Assembly: GCA_964347615.1 (NCBI GenBank)
Contig: CAYFZO010000007.1
Span: 1 to 64,000 of the forward strand
DNA from: CAYFZO01 sp964347615
Lineage (GTDB): Bacteria; Pseudomonadota; Gammaproteobacteria; Poriferisulfidales; Oxydemutatoraceae
DNA length: 64,000 nt
Direction of reading: 5' to 3'
Position numbers and translations under genes: made by a program. Shown here piece after piece: positions 18,655-29,222 of the stretch; the first letter of the stretch is position 1; every line of letters starts with the position of its first letter. The notes beneath the pieces are model-generated. The model was not told the origin of the DNA, made no database searches, and was given only the letters and a program-made list of their open reading frames with translations.

Positions 18655-21600
18655 ATGGAACAGCTGCCAGCCAATACGGTTCCGTGTACCCGACGCACAG
18701 CTGGCTTGATGGAAACGCTTCCTCGAGAAGCCAGCTTTCTGATTTGCCGTTTACGTGCCGCCGTCATGATTTCACGTACTCTCCTCTTCCTTGATGATCG
18801 AAGCTCACGCGGCGGCGGAACGACGGTCTTGGGCATACTCGCCGGCGTCCTGGCGGTCGCACTGACGGCGGCGACTTCTTGCGCACAAGCTCAAGAACCG
18901 GTGATATCGTTTGAAGATAACGACATTCGACCTGCTGAGGGGGAAACGGTGAACGCGGTCTTCAACTTCAGCGACGCCGTGGCGATGCCGACCACCGTCC
19001 GTTACCGCCTTACGCCCGGCACGGCCACCACTGACGACTACGTGGCCGGCAGCGGCGAGGTCATCGTACCCGAAGGCGCGAGCAGCGGAACCATCCGGAT
19101 CCCCATCGTGGACGATAATGTCATCGAGCGAGTGCGCGATAGATTCGACCTGAGCTTGGTTGATTCCGACGGCTATGTACTGGGTTCACAGACCAGGATT
19201 GAAGTCCGTATCAAAGAAGGCGTCTGCGACAGAACGCTGCCGGTCGCTGAGGCGATAAGAAAGGCTCGCCGCCGATCTCATTGTTCCGACGTAAACAACG
19301 TGAACGTACTTACAACGCTGACACTTCAGGGAGAGTCCGTTTCAATGTATAGAAAGGATGACTTCACCAACAACGATTTGAATATACTCTCCTTACGTTC
19401 ATTGGAAATAAGCGGACATCCTGGATTGACTGCGCTGCCGGTGGGCGTGTACAGCAATAACCTTCGGCAGTTGCAGCTGTACGACAACGCATTGGTCGCG
19501 TTGCCGGAGAATCTGTTCGCCGGTCTCGGTAATCTTTTGCGGTTGCGGCTGCACGGCAACCGCTTGACCGCGTTGCCGCCGGGCGCGTTCTCGGGACTTT
19601 CGAGCCTGAGATCGCTTCAGTTGCATGACAATCCCGGTGCTCCTTTCAGATTGGCGTTGAGCTTGGAACCGACCGACGAAGCGGAAGAATTAACAAGCTT
19701 GCTCTCAACGTCCGAACCCGCGACGGTCAAACTCACGCTGCGCGAAGGTGCACCGTATCCGTTGGCGTTTGATTTGACGGCATCCGGCGTTGAACTATCC
19801 GCCGATTCGGTGATGATTCCCGCGGGCAACACGCAGAGCGAGACGTTCACCGTGACCCGAATCACGGGTCAAGATCGAGCCAGGATAACCCTTTCCGAGC
19901 CGCCGTCGCCGCCGAACGACTGCCAGAGTCATTGGAAACACCAAGGGCAATGCTTCACCGGTTTCGAAATCGTAGGAGGGCCGATAATCGATTTTGTCTA
20001 CACCCATAATGTGCCTCAGGCGACAACGATCCGGTTCACCTCGACCCCGCAAAACCCGGGGGGCTACGCCGAGGGGGAGGTAATCAAGGTTGACGTGGTT
20101 TTCGACCGAGGGCTGGCGATCTCACCAATCACGGAGGGCTCATCCTCACCGACGCTGACGTTGCAGATCGGAGCCGACCGACGCACCGCGACTTACGTGG
20201 TGGGAAGCAACGTCGCCGCCGGCATACTGAGTTTCGTCTACGCGGTCACAGCAGGCGACTTTGATGACAACGGCGTCAGCGTCGTGCAAGACGGCTTGGA
20301 GCTGAACGGCGCGACCGTCACCGGCGCCGTATTCAACGACCCTGCGAACGTGGGATTGGGGGATGATTTTCTTGCCGATTTCCCGGGACAGAAAGTCCTC
20401 GGGGGCTTCCTGCCTTTTGTATCGTTTGAAGATAGCGACATTCAACCTGCTGAGGGGGAAACGGTGAACGTGGTCTTCAACTTCAGCCGCGCCGTGGAGA
20501 TGCCGACCACCGTCCGTTACCGCCTTACGCCCGGCACGGCCGACGCTGCCGACTACAGGACCGGCAGCAACGAGGTCGTCGTGCCCAAAGGCGCGACCAA
20601 CGGAACCATTCAGATCTTCATCGTGAACGATAATATTATCGAGCATACGCGCGATAGATTCAGCCTGAACTTGGTTGGTTCCGACGGCTATGTACTGGGT
20701 TCACCGAACGAGATTGAAGTCGTCATCAGAGAAGGCATCTGCGACAGGACAAGGTCCGTACGCCTAGCGTTCGAAGACTCTCTCGGGGCAAATCATTGTT
20801 CCGACGTAAGCTCTGTGCCCGCATTTCCAGAGATATCACTTACGAGATGGAACACAGTTACAATGTATAAAAGGGATGACTTCACCAACGCAAATTTGAA
20901 TAAATTGCCCTTACGTATATTGACGTTGACCGGACATGGTCGATTGACTACGCTGCCGGCGGGCCTGTTCGGCGATCGCCTTGAAGTGTTGAATCTGTGG
21001 AGCAACGCGTTGGCCACGTTGCCGGAAAATCTGTTCGCCGGTCTCGATAGGCTTCAGCGGTTGCGGCTGGACGGCAACCGCTTGAACACGTTGCCGGAGG
21101 GCACGTTCTCGGGACTTTCGAGCCTGAGATCGCTTCAGCTGCATGACAATCCCGGCACTACTTTCAGATTGACGTTGGGTTTGGAAGCGGCCGACGAAGC
21201 ACCCAACGTCAATCTGAAAGGGCTGATGGACTTGCTTTCAGCAAACACCCCCGCGACGGTCAAACTCACGCTGCGCGAAGGCGCGCCGTATCCGCTGGAG
21301 TTTGATGTGACGGCATCCGGCGTTCAACTATCCACCAATCAGGTGACGATTCCCGCGGGCAGCACACAGAGCGTGGCGTTCACCGCGACCCGAAACATGG
21401 ATCGAGTCAGGATTGACTTTTCCGACCCGCCGTCGCCGCCGAACGACTGCGTGGAGGGTTGGAAACATCAAGGGCAATGCTTCACCGGTTTCGAAATCGT
21501 GGGCGCGCCGACAATCAATTTTGTCTACGACGAAATGGCGCCTCAGGTGACAACGATCCGGTTTACCTCGACCCCGCAAGAACCGGACGGCTACGTCGGG

Positions 21601-24600
21601 GGGGAGGTAATCAAGGTTGACGTGGTTTTCGACCGAGGGCTGGCAATCTCACCGATCATGGAGGGATCATCCTCACCGACGCTGGCGTTGCAAATCGGAA
21701 ACAACCGACGCACCGCGACTTACGTGGTGGGAAGCAACGTCGTCGCCGGCGTACTGAGTTTCGTCTACACGGTCAGAATGGACGACTTTGATGACAACGG
21801 CGTCAGCGTCGTGCGAAACGGCTTGGAGCTGAACGGCGCGACCCTCACCGAACCTGTAGGCAGCCGCCCCGCGAACCTAAGATTGGAGGATGGTCTTCTT
21901 GCCGATTTCCCGGGACACAAGATCCCTGGGAGCTTGCCTTCGGCATCGTTTGAAAAGAGCGAAATTGAACCTGCTGAGGGGGAAACGATCAACGCGGTCT
22001 TCAACCTCGACGTCGCCGTGGCGAGGCCGACCACCGTCCTTTACGCCCTTACGCCCGGCACGGCCAACGCCGACGACTACGTGGCCGGCAGCGGCGAGAT
22101 CGTCGTGCCCGAAGGCGAGACCAGCGGAACCATTCAGATCTTCATCCGAGACGACGATATTATCGAGCGGGTGCGCGATACATTCAGCCTGAACCTGGTT
22201 GATTCCGACAACTATGCACTGGGTTCACCGACCAGGATTGAAATCTCCATCAGAGAAGGCGTCTGCGACAGGACCCCGCAGGTTCAGGATGCGATTCTGG
22301 GCAGACTTGGCAGCGTGGATGACTGCGCCGACGTGACCGACGGGAACTTAAGCGGAATACAAGGAAATTTGTCTCTCAATAACAAATCGATAACCAATCT
22401 CAAGGAAAAAGATTTCAGCGGGTTGACAAGATTGGAAGAGCTGAGATTGCAGGATAACGATCTGAGGGGAACCTTGCCGGCGAACCTGTTCGCCGGGCTG
22501 CAAGCGCTGAGGACCTTGCAGTTTCAGGACAACCAAGTGTCCACGTGGCCGGCGAGTATTTTCAACGGGTTGAGCAATTTGCAAACGATAGACTTCGGAA
22601 GCAACGGGATAACGCAACTGCCGGACGATATCTTTGCGGACAACGGTAATTTGCAAAACTTGCTTCTGGGCGGCAACCGGCTCCGGGAATTGCCGGAACA
22701 AGTGTTTTTCGGGCTCACACAGCTGCGGAACTTGTCCGTCAACGGCAACCGATTGACCGAATTGCCGGCGGGGGCTTTTCCCGGCTACGAATTTTTGGCA
22801 AGGTTGCGTCTTTCCGATAATCAATTGGAATCCCTGCCGCCGGGCCTGTTCTCGGACCTTGAAAGTGCAAATTGGGTGACATTTCACGACAATCGCTTGA
22901 CCGCGTTGCCGCCGGGCGCGTTCTCGGGACCGCTCTCCAAGCTCGGGGCGCTTACCTTGGGCGGAAACCCCGGTGTGCCTTTCCAACTGAAGCTGAGACT
23001 TGAATTCGCCGACGAGGAACAAGCACCGACGTTGGCGTCCGAGCCGGTGGTTCTCCGGACAACGCTGCGTGAAGGCGCACCGTACGCTTTGGAAATCGAG
23101 CTTCAGGCGGCCCACGGAACGTTGTCCACCACTGAAGTAACGATCGAGGCCGGCAGCACGCGGAGCGGCACGTTCACGGTGACCCGCCTTGAAGGGGAGA
23201 GTTCGGTGGCGGTGTCGTTTGCCGGCATATCCCCACCGTCGCCGCCTAGCAACTGCCCCAGTTGGCAACAGCATGATAGGCAGTGCTTCTCCGGTCTTGA
23301 AATCGTTTCCGACGCCGAGTTTGTCTTGGACGACCAGCCTCTTTCCGCCGTGTCGGGCGTCGCAATCACCTCGGCCCCGATCTCAGGCAATTCTTATATG
23401 GCGGACAACCCCGACGACGAAATCGTCGTCGAGATTGGATTCAGCGAGGAAATCGACGTGGTCCAGGCGAACGACGGAAGCTGGCCGTCGCTGGCGTTGG
23501 AGGTGGGGAACGAAACGCGGTTTGCGGTCTACGACGACGCAGCGAGTTCCACCGACAAATTGACGTTCCGCTACAAGCCGCAAGCCGCCGACGTCGACGA
23601 TGATGGCATCAGCGTTCCTGATGGAACGTTGCGTCTCAACGGTGCGCTCATCCTCGATGACGGCGTCCCCGTGCCCCTGAGTTCCCTGAGTTTGGGTGCC
23701 CATGCAATCCGGAACGCCCGGAACCATAACGTGAACGTGCAAATCGAACAGGACCTGCAGTTGTCGTTCGATCCGGCGGAAGTGACTTTGAGAGCGGGCG
23801 GCTCGCCCGAGGTCGTGGCGTTGACCTTGGAAGGGCTCGAGCAAGGCGAGACGGTGGTGGTGACGCTGACGCCGAGTCCGGGTCTCGAGGTGACGTCGGA
23901 GTCGGGAGAGAGCCTGACGATGGTGACGCTGGGGTACGACACCGAAGCGACCACGCGCATCCGGGTCAGCGCGAACCGGGACGCCGTTGACCCGGAAAGC
24001 CTGAACGCGGCGGCATCGGCCTTACCGGACAACGTTCGGGTGGCTGAAACCACGCTGAGGGTCACGGTGGAACAACGCGAAATCAGGGTGTTGTTCGAGC
24101 CGGGACGGATTACATTGGTGCGTGGCGGCGCGGCGGCGGGAAGGACTTCGAGTGCGGTGACGATGAGAACCGAGCCTGAGTTGCAGAGCGGCGAAGCGTT
24201 GGTGGTCTCGTTGAGCGCGGACGGCGTGACGCTGGTGAGTCCGACGGGGCCGGTGAGGTTGACCCCGGTAAACAACGCCGTGACCGTGACCCTCGCAGCG
24301 ACGCACCCGCTAAGCGCGCTCGGCGCGGTGTCCGCGACGCTGGACGAGAACGCGTCGTCGTTCGGGAACGCACGGGTGACGATGGAGGTTCTCGCGGTCG
24401 AGGTCGTTCGCGGCGTGAACCTGTTGCTCTCCGGCCTCGTGGTTCAAGACTCGGTGAGGTTCACCGCCGGCGAAACGACCGAGGTCAGGGTGACAACGGA
24501 CCCGATGCTTGAGGGGGACGAACGGGTGACGGTGACATTGAGCGTTGACCCGAGCCTGAGTTTGGAGAGCGCCGGTTCGGCGTTGATCGACGGCAATAAG

Positions 24601-27600
24601 CTGGTTTTGAATGCGATGAACCCGAGCGCCATGGTCGCTGTCGCCACGGATATACCGGAACTGGATCTGGTCAACGGGGTTTCGGCGTCGGGCGCGGGCG
24701 AAAACGTCGGCGTCGTCGGCGAATTGCCGTCGCTTCAAGTGATAACCGACGCGGTGGATGAAGTGACGCTGGTGCTTTCGCCGTCGCCGGTCGAGGTTCA
24801 ACAAGGCGACAGTACGCTGCTTCGCGTGACGACCGACCCGCGATTGGGCATGGGTCAGAGAACGTGGGTAACTCTGATGATCGAACCAACCGACGCGGGA
24901 TTCAGTTTTGTCACCGGCGCCGGCGGCTCATCAAAGACCACGGTGAGGCTGAGACAAGGTCAACCGTTCCTTGACGTCGAGGTGGCGGCGGATTCAGAAG
25001 CGGTCATCGGAAATACCGCTCAAGTCACCTCGATGGTGTTGGAGGATACCCAGGTGGAAGTCGGCGTTGACGGCCGATCTCGCGTGACGCTGGAGGCGAC
25101 GACGCCTCAGGTGGCCATCAGATTCGACCCCGCTCCTTTGGCGCTGGGTCTGGACACAAGCGAGACGGTGACGCTGGGTTTCGACGGCTTTACGTTGAGC
25201 GGGAGTCAGACGGCGGAGTTCGAGGTGTCGGTCGAGGGTGAGGGGCTAACGCTGGAAGGCGACGTGAGACCTATCCAAGTGTCTTTTGCCGCGGGCGAGA
25301 TTACGAAGTCGATATCGGTCATGGCTTCGGACGATGCGGCGCCGGTCGGGCGTCTGGTAGTCAGGCCGGTCGGCGACGTCGAGTTGGCGGGCGACATGGA
25401 AACGGCGTCGTTGCCGATTGAAGCGTTGCAAGAGGTGAATGTGCATTTCGAACCGAATTTGGTGCTGATACCTTGGAACCGCAGTACGAAGTTCAAGGTG
25501 ATGATCGACCCGCCGTTGGTTGGAGATCGCCAGACGGCGGTGACGCTGGAGATTTCAGCCCAGGATTTTACTCAGGGGTTCGCTTTCGGTGCCGGTCGCA
25601 CGCAGCATGAGATCAGGTTCAACGCGGGCAAGTCGAGCGAGACGGTGACGGTGGCAACGACGGCGGCGCCTGGCTCGACGGCGGCGGTGTCGGTGGAGGT
25701 GACCGCGTCCTCGGGCATTGCTTTGGCGACACCGCCGAGTTTGCCGCCGAGTCTGCCGCCGAGTTTAAATTTGCAAGCGACGGTGCCTCGTGCGGCCCTC
25801 GACCTCACCCCCGCCGGCGGTGCGCCCGGAGACGAGTTGGTACTGAATACGGGCACGAACAAGGTGGTGACGTTGAGCCTGCCGGACTTGACGCTGTTGG
25901 GCGACCACGTGGCGGAGTTCGAGGTGTCGGTCTCCGGTGACGGGTTGAGTCTGCAGGGCGGTACGCCGACCTTGCCCGTGCGTTTGGACGCAAACAACGT
26001 GACGACGGAAGTGACAGTGTCGGCTTCGGACCGTGCGGTTTCCACCGGGGAGTTGCGAGTGAGAGCGTTGAGCGGGGTCGAATTGTCCGGGGGGGCACAA
26101 GCAGCGACGTTGCCGATTCGCGTGTTGCAAGAGGTGTCGTTGCGTTTCGACCCGGGTTTGGTGGAGATTCAGCGGGGGCGCAGTACGCGGTTCGAGGTGG
26201 TGATCGACCCGTCGTTGGTTGCGGATCGCAAGACGACGGTGACGCTGGCGATTTCGGATCCGGGGTTCGCTTTCGGCACCGGTCGTACGCAGCATGAGAT
26301 CAGGTTCGACGCGGGCAAGTCGCGCGAGACGGTGACGGTGGCAGCGACGGCGGCGCCCGGCTCGATGGCGTCGGTGTCGGTGGACGTGGTTCCGTCCTTG
26401 GGCGTTGATTTGGCGTCGTTGCCGAGTTTGCCGCCGAGTTTGAATCTGCAAGCGACGATCCCGCAGGTGACGGTGGCGTTCTCTCCCATCGATGGATTGC
26501 GGTTGACGTCAGGCGACGAGGCGTCGGTGGAGTTGAGTCTGGCGGATTATTCGCTGGCCGGAGATCAGGCGATAGTGCTCGACGTCTCAGCGGACGACGT
26601 CGAATTGGGAGTGAGTCCGTCGCGCGTGACCTTGACCGAGGCGACGCCGACGGCGACGGTGCGGGTGAGCGCGTCGCGCAGCGCGGAATCCGGGAACCTG
26701 GTGGTGTCGGCGGTTAGCGGCGCGGAGTTGGTCGGCGGGTCGCAGTCGTTGCCGGTGTCGGTGTCGCCGCGTCAATTGGCGGTTTCGTTTGAACCGAGCA
26801 TGGTGAGGCTGGTTCGCGGCGGCGCGGCAGCTGAGACGACCTTGACACGAGTCTCGCTGAGCGTGGCACCTGCGCTGGAAGGAAACGAACGGTTGGTGCT
26901 GGAGTTGACCTCAGGCTTCGGCAACCTTGAGGTGAGTCCTGGTGAGGCGACGTTGAGTTCAGCGGCGAGGACGGTGGACGTGTCGGTGACCGCGGGCCCC
27001 GGTGCGGTTTCGACGGAGGTTGTGGCGCTGGAGGGACCGGGCACGTCGATCGGGAACGCGAGGGTATCGTTCACGCCTTTGACGGTCGAGGTGGTTCGCG
27101 GCGTGGAGTTGTCGCTTTCCGACCACGCGGGTCAAGCGGTGGAGACGGTTACGATCGTGGCGGGAGAGTCAACCGAAATCACGTTGGCGACGTCTCCGAC
27201 GCTTGTAGGGGACGAACGGGTAACGGCGACGGTGAGCGTGGCCGAGGGGTTGTCTGTAGAGGGCGTTGATTCGGGGTTGATCGGGGGGAACACGCTGGTT
27301 TTGACTTCAGAGGCGAACTCAAGCGCCCGGGTCAGAGTGAGCACGTTGATTCCGGGCTTGGAAGGCGGAATATCCGCTTCGGGCGAGGGTGAAAACGTCG
27401 TCGTTGTCGGCGAGTTGCCGTCGCTTGGAGTCATCACCGAAGTCGCGGCCGAGGTCGCGGTGGCACTTTCCCCAGCGCAAGTCGAAGTCCAGCAAGGCCG
27501 CAGCGCGATGCTCCGCGTAGAAACCAATCCGCTGCTGGGTGTGGGGCAGGCGGTGACGGTGCGTCTGACGATAAAGCCGGCTGACGTGGGTTTAAGTTTT

Positions 27601-28860
27601 GCCGGTGGTTCGTCGGTTACGGAAGTGGAGCTGGGAGAAAACCGGCGAAGCGTTGACGTCGAGGTGACTGCGTCGACGAACGTGGCAATCAGAAGCGAGT
27701 TTGAGGTCGCCTCGACAGTGGTAAATGCTTCCGTTGGGTTGGGGGTGACCATTGACGCCCGTTCTGAGGCGACGCTTGAGGTGACGACGCCTCGGGTGGT
27801 GCTCGGATTGAGGCCCGCGGGCGGTGAGATCGGAGAGGTTTTGATGCTGGATCTTGGGGAGAGCAAGGCAGTGGAGTTGAGCCTGACCGACTTTACTTTG
27901 TCGGGGAATCAGACGGCGGAGTTCGAGGTGTCGGTCTCCGGTGGCGGGTTGAGTTTGCAAGGCGGTACGCCGAACCGGCAAGTGAGTTTGGACGCAGTCA
28001 ACGTAACGGCGGAAGTGACGGTGTCGGCTTCGGGTAGTGCAGATTCCACCGGAGAGTTGCGAGTGAAGGCGTTGAGCGGCGTCGAGTTGGCAGGCGGCGT
28101 GCAAGCGGCGACGTTGCCGGTCGAGGTGTTGCAATCGGTGTCGTTGGTTTTCGACTCAGATTTGGTATTGATTCAGCGAGGTCGCAGCACGGAGTTCAAA
28201 GTAGCGACCAGCCCGTCGTTGGTTGCAGATCGCAGGACGACGGTGACGCTGGTGATTTCAGACCAGGGTTTTGCCCAAGGGTTCGCTTTCGGTGACGAAA
28301 GCACGCGGCACGAAGTCGCGTTCAACGCGGGCAAGTCGTCACAGACGGTAGCGGTGGCAGCGACGGCGACGATTGGCTCGATGGTGTCGGTGGAGGTGGA
28401 CGTGATCCCGACCTCGGGCGTTCGGGCTTTGAGGCCGTTGCCGAGTTTAAGTTTGCAAGCGACGGTGCCCCGTGCGGCCCTCGACCTCACCCCCGCCGGC
28501 GGTGCGCCCGGAGACGAGTTGGTACTGAATACGGGCACGAACAAGGTGGTGACGTTGAGCCTGCCCGACCTGATGCTGTCGGGCGACCACGAGGCGGTGT
28601 TCGAGGTGTCGGTCGAGGGTGAGGGGCTGAGTCTGCAGGGCGGAACACCGACCCTGCGCGTACGTTTGAGCGCAAGGAGTATGGCAGCGGAAGTGACGGT
28701 GTCGGCTTCGGCCGAGGCGGCGCCGGTCGGGCGTCTGGTGGTCAGGCCGGTCGACGGCGTCGAGTTGGTTGGAGACACAACGCTTCCGATTACGGTGAGA
28801 TCGCCGTCGGACGGCACGACGTTGAGAATCAGGGTGTTCCTGGAAGGCGCGCTGGAGTAG
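18655..28860 (+). CDS. Giant LRR / Calx-beta / SWM-repeat surface protein 3
   Basis: 3401 codons from the outermost ATG (18655). The ATGs at 18709 and 18766 are in frame. The one at 18766 gives the cleanest signal peptide (MISRTLLF..., hydrophobic core, SCAQA) and shares MISR with giant protein 2, so the true start may be there. Modules by nucleotide: Calx-beta 18898-19220, LRR 19225-19630, SWM 20008-20405, Calx-beta 20410-20735, LRR 20740-21150, SWM 21535-21935, Calx-beta 21940-22260, LRR 22265-22990, SWM 23310-23740, then a stalk of about 1700 residues, roughly twice that of its paralogues. The stalk carries short slippage-type repeats (PPSLPPSLPPSL near 25736). It ends LRIRVFLEGALE like the others. 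Function is inferred from the architecture as a secreted, probably calcium-stabilised surface adhesin or ligand-binding protein. Confidence 0.86.
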   Translation: MEQLPANTVPCTRRTAGLMETLPREASFLICRLRAAVMISRTLLFLDDRSSRGGGTTVLGILAGVLAVALTAATSCAQAQEPVISFEDNDIRPAEGETVNAVFNFSDAVAMPTTVRYRLTPGTATTDDYVAGSGEVIVPEGASSGTIRIPIVDDNVIERVRDRFDLSLVDSDGYVLGSQTRIEVRIKEGVCDRTLPVAEAIRKARRRSHCSDVNNVNVLTTLTLQGESVSMYRKDDFTNNDLNILSLRSLEISGHPGLTALPVGVYSNNLRQLQLYDNALVALPENLFAGLGNLLRLRLHGNRLTALPPGAFSGLSSLRSLQLHDNPGAPFRLALSLEPTDEAEELTSLLSTSEPATVKLTLREGAPYPLAFDLTASGVELSADSVMIPAGNTQSETFTVTRITGQDRARITLSEPPSPPNDCQSHWKHQGQCFTGFEIVGGPIIDFVYTHNVPQATTIRFTSTPQNPGGYAEGEVIKVDVVFDRGLAISPITEGSSSPTLTLQIGADRRTATYVVGSNVAAGILSFVYAVTAGDFDDNGVSVVQDGLELNGATVTGAVFNDPANVGLGDDFLADFPGQKVLGGFLPFVSFEDSDIQPAEGETVNVVFNFSRAVEMPTTVRYRLTPGTADAADYRTGSNEVVVPKGATNGTIQIFIVNDNIIEHTRDRFSLNLVGSDGYVLGSPNEIEVVIREGICDRTRSVRLAFEDSLGANHCSDVSSVPAFPEISLTRWNTVTMYKRDDFTNANLNKLPLRILTLTGHGRLTTLPAGLFGDRLEVLNLWSNALATLPENLFAGLDRLQRLRLDGNRLNTLPEGTFSGLSSLRSLQLHDNPGTTFRLTLGLEAADEAPNVNLKGLMDLLSANTPATVKLTLREGAPYPLEFDVTASGVQLSTNQVTIPAGSTQSVAFTATRNMDRVRIDFSDPPSPPNDCVEGWKHQGQCFTGFEIVGAPTINFVYDEMAPQVTTIRFTSTPQEPDGYVGGEVIKVDVVFDRGLAISPIMEGSSSPTLALQIGNNRRTATYVVGSNVVAGVLSFVYTVRMDDFDDNGVSVVRNGLELNGATLTEPVGSRPANLRLEDGLLADFPGHKIPGSLPSASFEKSEIEPAEGETINAVFNLDVAVARPTTVLYALTPGTANADDYVAGSGEIVVPEGETSGTIQIFIRDDDIIERVRDTFSLNLVDSDNYALGSPTRIEISIREGVCDRTPQVQDAILGRLGSVDDCADVTDGNLSGIQGNLSLNNKSITNLKEKDFSGLTRLEELRLQDNDLRGTLPANLFAGLQALRTLQFQDNQVSTWPASIFNGLSNLQTIDFGSNGITQLPDDIFADNGNLQNLLLGGNRLRELPEQVFFGLTQLRNLSVNGNRLTELPAGAFPGYEFLARLRLSDNQLESLPPGLFSDLESANWVTFHDNRLTALPPGAFSGPLSKLGALTLGGNPGVPFQLKLRLEFADEEQAPTLASEPVVLRTTLREGAPYALEIELQAAHGTLSTTEVTIEAGSTRSGTFTVTRLEGESSVAVSFAGISPPSPPSNCPSWQQHDRQCFSGLEIVSDAEFVLDDQPLSAVSGVAITSAPISGNSYMADNPDDEIVVEIGFSEEIDVVQANDGSWPSLALEVGNETRFAVYDDAASSTDKLTFRYKPQAADVDDDGISVPDGTLRLNGALILDDGVPVPLSSLSLGAHAIRNARNHNVNVQIEQDLQLSFDPAEVTLRAGGSPEVVALTLEGLEQGETVVVTLTPSPGLEVTSESGESLTMVTLGYDTEATTRIRVSANRDAVDPESLNAAASALPDNVRVAETTLRVTVEQREIRVLFEPGRITLVRGGAAAGRTSSAVTMRTEPELQSGEALVVSLSADGVTLVSPTGPVRLTPVNNAVTVTLAATHPLSALGAVSATLDENASSFGNARVTMEVLAVEVVRGVNLLLSGLVVQDSVRFTAGETTEVRVTTDPMLEGDERVTVTLSVDPSLSLESAGSALIDGNKLVLNAMNPSAMVAVATDIPELDLVNGVSASGAGENVGVVGELPSLQVITDAVDEVTLVLSPSPVEVQQGDSTLLRVTTDPRLGMGQRTWVTLMIEPTDAGFSFVTGAGGSSKTTVRLRQGQPFLDVEVAADSEAVIGNTAQVTSMVLEDTQVEVGVDGRSRVTLEATTPQVAIRFDPAPLALGLDTSETVTLGFDGFTLSGSQTAEFEVSVEGEGLTLEGDVRPIQVSFAAGEITKSISVMASDDAAPVGRLVVRPVGDVELAGDMETASLPIEALQEVNVHFEPNLVLIPWNRSTKFKVMIDPPLVGDRQTAVTLEISAQDFTQGFAFGAGRTQHEIRFNAGKSSETVTVATTAAPGSTAAVSVEVTASSGIALATPPSLPPSLPPSLNLQATVPRAALDLTPAGGAPGDELVLNTGTNKVVTLSLPDLTLLGDHVAEFEVSVSGDGLSLQGGTPTLPVRLDANNVTTEVTVSASDRAVSTGELRVRALSGVELSGGAQAATLPIRVLQEVSLRFDPGLVEIQRGRSTRFEVVIDPSLVADRKTTVTLAISDPGFAFGTGRTQHEIRFDAGKSRETVTVAATAAPGSMASVSVDVVPSLGVDLASLPSLPPSLNLQATIPQVTVAFSPIDGLRLTSGDEASVELSLADYSLAGDQAIVLDVSADDVELGVSPSRVTLTEATPTATVRVSASRSAESGNLVVSAVSGAELVGGSQSLPVSVSPRQLAVSFEPSMVRLVRGGAAAETTLTRVSLSVAPALEGNERLVLELTSGFGNLEVSPGEATLSSAARTVDVSVTAGPGAVSTEVVALEGPGTSIGNARVSFTPLTVEVVRGVELSLSDHAGQAVETVTIVAGESTEITLATSPTLVGDERVTATVSVAEGLSVEGVDSGLIGGNTLVLTSEANSSARVRVSTLIPGLEGGISASGEGENVVVVGELPSLGVITEVAAEVAVALSPAQVEVQQGRSAMLRVETNPLLGVGQAVTVRLTIKPADVGLSFAGGSSVTEVELGENRRSVDVEVTASTNVAIRSEFEVASTVVNASVGLGVTIDARSEATLEVTTPRVVLGLRPAGGEIGEVLMLDLGESKAVELSLTDFTLSGNQTAEFEVSVSGGGLSLQGGTPNRQVSLDAVNVTAEVTVSASGSADSTGELRVKALSGVELAGGVQAATLPVEVLQSVSLVFDSDLVLIQRGRSTEFKVATSPSLVADRRTTVTLVISDQGFAQGFAFGDESTRHEVAFNAGKSSQTVAVAATATIGSMVSVEVDVIPTSGVRALRPLPSLSLQATVPRAALDLTPAGGAPGDELVLNTGTNKVVTLSLPDLMLSGDHEAVFEVSVEGEGLSLQGGTPTLRVRLSARSMAAEVTVSASAEAAPVGRLVVRPVDGVELVGDTTLPITVRSPSDGTTLRIRVFLEGALE

Positions 28861-29222
28861 CCTCTCGACCCACAGCGGGATTTGCCCTCCCTCCCTCTCG
28901 ATTTGCCCCCCCGGGTTGTCCCCTTGGGGTTTACCAAGCGGTCTTGCCGCTGTCCCGCCCCACGCCCCCTGCCCGTCCCCACGTCCACCTTGGGCACAAC
29001 GCGGGAGAGGCGAGAGGAACGAGACCAAAGCACGCCCCTAGCCGTTATCAAAAGTGGTGGTCTAAATCAGCCAACCCAAACCTAGCGGCTAGCCGTTACC
29101 TCTTGAGTTGTTGCATATCTGCAAGATGACCGTCTTCAGGAACAATTTATTAACGTATGGATACGCGTATACAAACGTGCGCATAGCGCGGTCACAGGTT
29201 TTCTGCTTCATCTGTTCGTTCC
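28861..29222. other. Gene-free spacer after giant gene 3
   Basis: The first 50 bases resemble the spacers after giant genes 1 and 2 (CTCTCGACCC followed by pyrimidine-rich GTTTGCC runs), and then the similarity ends. The rest holds one copy of a 56-bp dispersed repeat (28979-29034), a short direct repeat (TAGCCGTTA near 29040 and 29091) and a perfect 10-bp palindrome, ATACGCGTAT, at 29161-29170. From about 29100 the sequence is noticeably more AT-rich than its surroundings, consistent with the edge of an acquired island. I see no gene here. Confidence 0.6.
28979..29034. repeat. 56-bp dispersed direct repeat, copy A (left of restriction island)
   Basis: It begins CCACGTCCACC and contains GCGGGAGAGGCGAG. 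It aligns without gaps to 31485-31540, with 46 of 56 positions identical by hand count. All ten differences are transitions. The similarity stops abruptly on both sides. The two copies bracket the restriction-modification genes. Confidence 0.7.

Noticed and set aside
29161..29170. Perfect palindrome ATACGCGTAT next to the endonuclease gene
   Set aside because: Ten bases is too short to claim an operator or attachment site without further copies.
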